A stretch of DNA of 64,000 nt from Sceloporus undulatus (lineage: Eukaryota; Chordata; Lepidosauria; Squamata; Phrynosomatidae): the NCBI RefSeq assembly GCF_019175285.1, contig NC_056527.1:107111746-107175745 (forward strand). Direction: 5' to 3'. How positions within the stretch are numbered: position 1 is the first letter of the stretch; every line of letters starts with the position of its first letter. This document shows, in pieces, positions 57,097 to 64,000 of the stretch. Below the pieces are notes generated by a model, which worked only from the letters and a program-made list of their open reading frames with translations, did no database searches and was not told where the DNA came from. The position numbers and the translations under genes are program-made.

Positions 57097-60000
57097 AAAT
57101 GCAGAAGGTTACACCAGATGGCCTCTCCCAGCGGAAGAAAAGACAAGGCGACTATCTCACAGCTCCATTTGACCCACGCTTTCCAAATACTAACCAAACT
57201 CGTAACTGCTACCAGAATTATTTGGGTAGGTTAAAAACAGGATATGGATACATTGCAAGAGGTGAAATTATTCATGCATGATATTGAACTGTTTCTGATG
57301 TATTTGGGAGGGCCATGATAATAATAATAATATCTTATCTGAATTCAAACACATAGCTATGTAAGACTGAAATATCACTATGCAAAGGGATTTTATAACA
57401 CCTTTGAGACTAACTTAGCAAAGGAAATTGTAGCATAAGCTTTCATAGACTTGGTTTAGTTCACATGCATGGAGTGAACTGGGGCCCAGGAAAGACATTT
57501 TTAATCTGACTGTATGAATACATAGAAATGCAAAAATTGTGGGTATAGTGACAAGTTCCGTTTCAGCAATGGTTGTTGAGGGACAGAGACAGGAAGAAAG
57601 ATGTTGCCTAAGGCCGGGGTGAGTGGATGACCATATAAATGGTGGAAGGAGTTTTGGAATGTGGTATGTACAGGCTGGGAACCAGAAAGAAGGTGTGATA
57701 AATTAGCCAAGAGCATCCTCATGAGGATGGGGATTTAATCAGTGTTATATGTGGTATGCGAAAAAGCCAGTGTTTGTGTTCAAGCCTCTATTAATAGATT
57801 GGAGTTTGTGGATATATTCCAGTTCAGCTGTTTCTCTTTCCAATCTTCCTTTATAGTTTTTTGTTTGTTTGTTTGTTTGTTCAAGGACTACTGTCTTGAG
57901 GTCAGAGATGAAATGCTCCATAAATCTGAACTTGTTACCACATCATCATACCCATAGGTTTTGCATTTCTGTGGCTAGTCATACAGTCTGATTATAAAGG
58001 TACTGGCAACAAGGTCAATCCCTGTACCTGAGGAAGTAGACCAAGTTTATGCTACAACTTCAGTTGCTCACTTCCTTATCTAAAATATTTTTGTTGGCCA
58101 ACCGAAATGCACAATATACTTGTTGCAAGCTTTCAAAGCTCTTAATCAGGCAAGATGTTTATTGTGCATTTCGGTTGGCCAATAAAGGTATCACTGGTGG
58201 ATTTTTGTTTGTATTTGTTAAATGGCCAACACAGCTACCTTTGAATGTTTTAAAATATTTTTGGTTAGCTCAATGAGCTTTTAGTCACTGGAAAGAAAGA
58301 AGGTGATTTCTGGTCATGCTAAGAAGCTAATTAAACACAGCTGAGAAGCAGATTAAGCACATTAAACAAATATTAAATGCCTCTCAACGCAGACACAAGA
58401 CTGATGGCACTTCAAAAGATGATATGACGTTGCTTCTCCTTCCTTGCAGATTATCACCGATGTGTGAAAACTATGAAAGCCAAAGGCAAGGACATCAAGG
58501 TGTGTGAGTGGTACCACAGGGTCTATAAATCTCTGTGTCCTATTTCTTGGGTAAGTGACATTTGCATTGCTAGGCAACATTGTATATACAGATAGGGTCA
58601 AAATACGCACTGTATTAAATGTGAAATATGTAGCTTGTTATTTATTTATTTATTTATCCAATAGAATATTTTTATCTTGCCATCTTCCATAAAATCAGGG
58701 CAGCATTTAAAACAACATAAACAATTTAAAATAATTCCAGATAAAGAATAAAATAATTTTAAAAAGCTAAAATCATATTAAACCGATCATGAAGTTAAAA
58801 TAGCAGAAAAGGCTAAAACAGCTAAAACCATGTACAGTATATGTACAGTAGGCCCCAAAAGTTTTAATAAAAGCCATGTTTTGGCAATCAAGCTTCCAAA
58901 GGGAGAGCATTCCATCAATGAGTTGCCACAGCAGTGAAGCCCCTCTTCCATGTTCCTACGCTATGTATCGTTCTCACTAGTGAAACACAGAAAAGGGGTT
59001 GTCCACCAGAATTCAGTTCTCAAGCAAGCATATATGTAGAAAGGCACTCTTTCAACTATCAAGTTAAATATTACTTTTTGTTTTACTCTAAAGTTAGCAC
59101 ACATAGCCCTCAACTTGACTGTGATGAGTGAATAGGCATGGGAGATGTTAAATAAATAAATAAATTGTTTATTTATATTTTCTGCCTTTCCCTGCAGATC
59201 TAGGCGGGATCACATCAGTAAAAAACAGCACAATACATAGATACATCGATAAAATATTAAAATTACTATTAATCCAATAAAATAACAAATCATCATCTAC
59301 TCATCCAATAGTCATACCATGATAATCAAGGGTATCTTATTGCTGTAACCCGCCCGGATCCCTTGTGATTGGGCAGGCTATAAATAAATCATCATCATTG
59401 TTATTATCTAAAAATATATGTGCTCTCCAATAGCATCATTTAAAAAAAAACAATGATGGCGTATGGGACAGAATTTTTTATTTATTTATTTTGAGTAAAA
59501 CTAAAACAGAGTACAGCTTTAAACTACCCTCATATATATGCTTTAGTCCTGATTAAGCTCTAGTTCACATACACTATTTTAGAGTAAAAATAAACTCTTT
59601 TAGCTACACAGTATGCATGTAGTATAGCACATGTGTGTATGTACCTTCTAGCTGCCTGTCAGCTTATGACGACCACATGAATTTCCTAGGTTTTTGTTAA
59701 GCAAGGAATACTCAGAGGTAGTTTTGCCAGTCTGCCCTCTGAAATACAGCCTCCAGCACCTGGTATTCATTAATGGTCTCCAACCAAGTACTAATCAGGG
59801 CTAACCTGCTTAACTTCCAAGATCAGATGGAATCTGGTGTCTTTATGTTATTTAGGTACCTAGCATGGCATATTGTGTCACCAAAAGACCTGGGATCAAA
59901 TTAGATGGATTTACATAGCATGTATTTAGAAGTAGTGCTCCCTTAAGTGGTAAAAAAGTTGTCTGTTTGTCCTAGCACAAAACTCCTCTCAGCTCCTATG

Positions 60001-60917
60001 TTTTGCAAATTAGCTTGCTTTGTTTTGCGATTGATCATTGTGAGATAATAGAAGAACCCATTGTAGGAGTAAAATCATGCTTTTCCCCATAATGTCTTGC
60101 TTGATCTGTATGTAAAATTAGGGTTAGAACTAGATGGTCATACTTAGAAGACCATTGAAATAATTCAGATTGAAATCAGCCATTAATAACTTTAAATTCC
60201 CATTGATTTAGTAAGTCTATTCTAAATATGACTATTGTAATTATCTGGATAATCTGGCTGCAACCTAGATATTTTAATATGAAGGATTTAGAGTCTTGTT
60301 CATCATAATTCTTCAAACCCTATTTACACTAATTTTCTGTGGCTGAGCTAGTAGGAAATAACCCACTACAGGTAGAAGATTTTTGAGTACTGTTAAATGA
60401 CAGAAAAATGTGAATTAAACAGATGGCCTTTTAATTTCTGTCATAATTGGAGAAAGTCATCATGATTTGAGTGTTAAACTAACTTCAGAAGGCCAGGGAA
60501 CAAATCTCCACTCAGCCATGGAAACCCATAGGATGACCTGCAGCAAGCCGCATTTTCTTAACCTTACAGGAAGACAATGACAAACATCTGAATAAATCTC
60601 ACCAAGAAAACCCTGATGGTGTTGCCATAAATCAGAGTCCTTGGGCACTAATAACTTATAATAATACTTATTTATTTATACCCCGCTCTTCAGCCAATGC
60701 TATCAGATGGGCTTACAATTTGTTAATTAGACATTTCAACAACAATATAGGGAACTTGTGGAACAGGGTGAAGGATATAATTTGATACAGTTTGCCTTGT
60801 AAGAATAATGTCTTGTTCCCTCTCTTAACATGTTCAAATCCTATCTGTTTTCTCTTTCCACAGATAAAGCGCTGGGATGAACAGCGTGAACAGGGGACTT
60901 TTGCTGGCAAAATATGA
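57097..60917 (+). CDS. COX6B2: COX6B2, cytochrome c oxidase subunit 6B (testis type)
   Basis: Nuclear-encoded subunit VIb of mitochondrial complex IV, sitting on the intermembrane-space side at the dimer contact near cytochrome c. Coding exons are 57099-57225, 58450-58550 and 60864-60917, giving 93 residues in frame. The twin motif is complete: C37-X9-C47 and C61-X10-C72, the CHCH fold imported and oxidised through MIA40. [30 protein letters not shown] and GTFAGKI match COX6B. The first coding exon opens with AA before ATG, so at least one 5' non-coding exon must lie upstream. The N-terminus before TAPFDP is about 20 residues and basic (SQRKKRQ). COX6B1 cannot be excluded by sequence alone; the GARIN5B neighbour favours COX6B2. 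AATAAA occurs at 61074 and 61124. Confidence 0.93.
57400..58260. mobile_element. Interspersed repeat (unresolved family) in the COX6B2 intron
   Basis: It contains AGCATAAGCTTTCATAGACT, CTGAGGAAGTAGACCAAGTT and TGTGCATTTCGGTTGGCCAA. Related words occur at 9540-9720 and 63537-63622 (TGAGGAAGCAGACTGAAGTC). The boundaries are soft. Confidence 0.4.
58640..58960 (-). mobile_element. CR1/L2-type LINE 3' fragment, antisense
   Basis: A TTTATTTATTTA run, then GGGCAGCATTTAAAACAACA, A-rich sequence and GGGAGAGCATTCCATCAATG. It is the same arrangement as other antisense LINE tails in the window. Confidence 0.5.
59648..59850 (-). mobile_element. 5S rRNA-derived SINE, antisense
   Basis: It reads CCAACCAAGTACTAATCAGG then GCTAACCTGCTTAACTTCCA and AGATCAGATGG, the reverse complement of the 5S-like head. 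The SINE body lies to its left (GTCAGCTTATGACGACC, AGCAAGGAATACTCAGAGG). It lies in the last COX6B2 intron. Confidence 0.65.
60450..60650 (-). mobile_element. MIR-like SINE copy, antisense, in the last COX6B2 intron
   Basis: It has TGATTTGAGTGTTAAAC, CTCAGCCATGGAAACCC, GACAATGACAAACATCTGAA and CACCAAGAAAACCCTGATGG in the family's order, with small deletions. Confidence 0.55.
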
Positions 60918-63900
60918 ATCTCCAGCTCCCTTTTTCCTAAACAGGAGACACTCTTGGAAACTCCCACCAATGGGTATTCTTACAGCCCCACCCAGATTGG
61001 TCAATCAATCTGTGAGTTGATTCAACAGACTGAATTAGTTAAATATCTTTGTGGACTTAAAAAAAACTTTACCAATAAAAATAATAATAATTTGTAAAGC
61101 AAAAAAGGAGAAAAGTCATTTCCAATAAATTTGTTCTTGAAATCCTAAACATGCATGTCATTTCAACCCCCTATTTCCTGACTCTTTACTATGTGATATT
61201 GTTTAATTCTCCTATGAAGCTTCTCAAGATTGTTGATATTTTAGAGTCTCACTGGTTTTTGAAGATGTTGCCAGTTTGGGTTGTTATCCCTCCTTGGTAA
61301 CAAGGGGTTAGGTGTTACTAATATTTCCATTGAAAACTAGTTTTCCCCCTGTATAGGTTGTTCCACATAGATTAAAGAACAAGTATAGAATATGAGAAAA
61401 GCAGTACAAAGGGGATGGATTAAACCTTTCACCCTCAATGCTATGGACCTAATTTAAATCTGCATTTCCTCACCACCCAGACTCACTACTTTATACAGAC
61501 ATTTAAAGGAACCGGAAATTGATAACAGTCTTGCTGTGCGAGCCAGAAGACTGTGGAATCATCAAATCAGATAGTGAGTCAAAGATCCCTTTGCCCCCAG
61601 GGAAGATCCATGATGATGATGATGATGATAAAACAGTAGTAGTAGTAATGGTTGTTGTTATAATTATGGTTACTCATCCTCTTTCATGTATACTCTTCTT
61701 TCTTCCTTAAATTAGGACTCAAGGCAGCTTACAGTTTAAAACAAGTACAATACAGTTTAAATTATACCAATGTCAACATTAAAACAGAATTAATCTATTC
61801 ACAATATTTTTAAAAATTTAAAAGATACACCTAAAAGGAATGAAAAAGCAGTTAAGAACCAGTTAAATAAAAATAGTGCAGCACCTTTAAAAGCCCTTTA
61901 TTTAAAAACCTTTAGCCTAAATGCTTGTTGGAATAAAAACAGTCTGCATATGCCGAACACACACCCAGCAGACATCGGAAGTAATTAATGCAAAAGGTGT
62001 GAAATCAAGGCATAAACACCCACTCCTTTGCCCACGCCCAAGCATGCTGTCCAAGAAAACAAGGGTGTGAGGGAAATGAACATTCACATACTGAGCAGGT
62101 ACACACCTAAAATCCAGGCTGGGGTCGGGGAAAGTGACTGAACACACCCTGCAGGGACAAGTGAAAAAGATTAAGTGTGCCTGTAAAGGAGTGTGGCAAA
62201 GGGGAAATAAGTCTCTGCCCAGAATAAATGATTACGGAAACAGGTGTCGGAAATGCAGTTATGCACATGTAGTATTCAGAGGATTGGCAGCAAGCACAAG
62301 GCCGCTACTCCCTGACGTCTGCAGTGCACAACTGTACATACTGCCATCTTTAGTGTTGCTGTGTGTCTGACTCCTGCTTTACAGAGGATTCTCTTCTGTT
62401 TGAAGGGCTATCCAGTTCAAGTCTGGTTTAAAGATAAATAATCTTAAAAAGAGTTGGCATGGTGTAATTTAGGATTCTGAGAAACCAGGATTCAAACCCC
62501 CACTCAGTCATGGAGACCTACTCAAATGATTTTGAGCAAGTCATACTCTCTCCCAATTCTAGAAAAGAGTCACCATAAATTGGCATGGACTTGAAGATAT
62601 ATCAAAATTTAAAAGGAGAGAAGGTTACCCACCAGCAGAAAATTTTGGATAAGAGATTGAGGGGCCGCACGGGTTACTAAGCTAGCCACAGTCAAATTCA
62701 ATATGGTGGAATGTATTTCATTTCTACTTATATTGCAGTAATTATTTCTCAATTTGTATGCAGAGATATAAATTATGATAAGTACATGACATACAAACCT
62801 GTCTCTTTCCGGTGATGAGTAGGTATCCACGCTACCAGACACACTTCTCCTCCCATGTGCCATCTCTGTGCCAGGTGTATTACCCGTAACATTCACATGC
62901 CCTTTATACCAGGCATACACACTGGTTGCAGACAACTGTCACCTATCTGAAATCTGCAAATATGTTGACTTTCACAAAACAGTGGAAATTCAACCAAACC
63001 TGTAGTCTAATTTCCAGCCCTCCCAGATCTCTCATGGGTATGATAAGGCAGTTGGCTGTTGAGCAAATGTGTACTGAGTTCTTTCCCTGGAGCTGGGGTG
63101 GTCTAGGGGTGAAGAGACTGAAAGAGGTCTCTGCCTCACCTCCACTACTATGAACCCACTAAGTGGATATGCTAGCTGACTAGCTGGCCTCATCTCAGCT
63201 TTAATCCCTAGTTATGATACAACACTTCTGCCATCACATCAATATGTATTGAACAAGGACTTTGAGCAGTTCATCTAAGGAATTAATGAGCCGATTCAGA
63301 AAATCCAGAGCTGGCAATGGGAATGCTGAAACTGAGGATTTCTTGCATGCAGAATGGGCCTACTCTAGATGGTCTACATGATGTCCTGCAGCTGTGATTC
63401 TATATTAGATGTACAATTCAATAGATAAAAATCCACGGCATAGGAGGCCTTACTCATACGAATGGCGTTTGTGTGAAAGAACTTCCTGTTGGACAGTATT
63501 CTAGAGTGTATCCACGTCACACATTTCTAAATGCATCTGAGGAAGCAGACTGAAGTCTACAAAAGCTCATGCTGCCAACTTCTTTCAGTTAGTCTCAAAG
63601 GTGCTACAAAATCTCTACATACACATTTCTAGCTGGTTGATACCAGCTGTCATACCTCTATTGGACAAAATCTTGGCACTTACAGTTTGGTGAAGGACTT
63701 AGAATTCTCTGCTGGAAAGCATCAGTACAGCACTCTAGATCTCTAGCATAGAATCTAAATCCCACCAGACTGTAATCCATAGATCTTCTCAGGATGAAGC
63801 CATGATAGCAAAAATGGTATCATAAACTTTCAGACTTTCAATTGCATGCTATAATTTGGGCCCAGTTAATTATCAGGACAAAAAAACAAAACAAAAGCCT

Positions 63901-64000
63901 ATTTTAGCAACCTGCCACAGAGATGCATCAGCATCTTCTTCCACACTTGGGTGAGTGCCCTAACTATCCCTTTCATCATACTGGTGTCATTTACTCTTCA
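60918..64000. other. Region downstream of COX6B2
   Basis: After the 3' UTR I see a GAT-type microsatellite (61603-61630), an antisense LINE tail (about 61700-61900), unassigned GC-richer sequence (61920-62400), an antisense MIR-like SINE fragment (62448-62608) and a repeat near 63537-63622. No supported gene starts here. Confidence 0.5.
61074..61129 (+). terminator. Two polyadenylation signals after COX6B2
   Basis: AATAAA occurs at 61074-61079 and 61124-61129, about 160-210 bp after the COX6B2 stop. This is a normal 3' UTR length for a small subunit gene. Confidence 0.7.

Noticed and set aside
62798-62935. A minus-strand frame with SVYAWYKG, like an immunoglobulin V-domain
   Set aside because: The preceding strands and cysteine are absent, stops lie just upstream, and no partner exon was found.

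Overview
The window reads as vertebrate nuclear DNA, most likely from a squamate reptile. It is AT-rich, the exons are short with GT-AG introns, and the introns are packed with CR1/L2-type 3' ends, a Bov-B-like RTE fragment, tRNA- and 5S-derived SINEs and many short inverted-repeat DNA transposons. A run of 10 Ns (39611-39620) marks a scaffold join. No bacterial features, CRISPR arrays, rRNA genes or intact tRNA genes are visible.

Three plus-strand genes give the layout. (1) About 1.4-28.6 kb: the 3' part (25 exons found, about 877 codons) of a JIP3/JIP4-family scaffold gene, related to MAPK8IP3 and SPAG9 but shorter; the RH1-coding 5' exons lie before the window. (2) 31.9-46.8 kb: a 12-exon gene of 1047 codons for a GARIN/FAM71 protein, best read as GARIN5B (FAM71E2). 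It has an N-terminal Rab2-interactor domain and a long Ser/Pro/Lys-rich tail holding a strict 12-residue repeat. (3) 57.1-60.9 kb: COX6B2, the testis-type cytochrome c oxidase subunit 6B, with its CX9C-CX10C motif intact. GARIN5B next to COX6B2 matches human 19q13.42 (established gene order); the JIP-like gene beside them has no counterpart I know of at that human locus.

The 10-kb gap between GARIN5B and COX6B2 is the least explained part. It holds two candidate minus-strand exons that look lipocalin-like (49.8-50.8 kb) and a compact heat-shock-type promoter block: two perfect three-unit heat shock elements, two CCAAT boxes and a TATA box within 131 bp at 52402-52532. No heat-shock gene follows that block. 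The rest of the gap is mostly transposons, including a three-level nest at 53161-53856.

GARIN proteins act at the Golgi/acrosome and COX6B2 works in sperm mitochondria, so these two genes look like a germ-line neighbourhood. Whether the JIP-like gene shares that expression is inference. After 60.9 kb I see only repeats and unassigned sequence.
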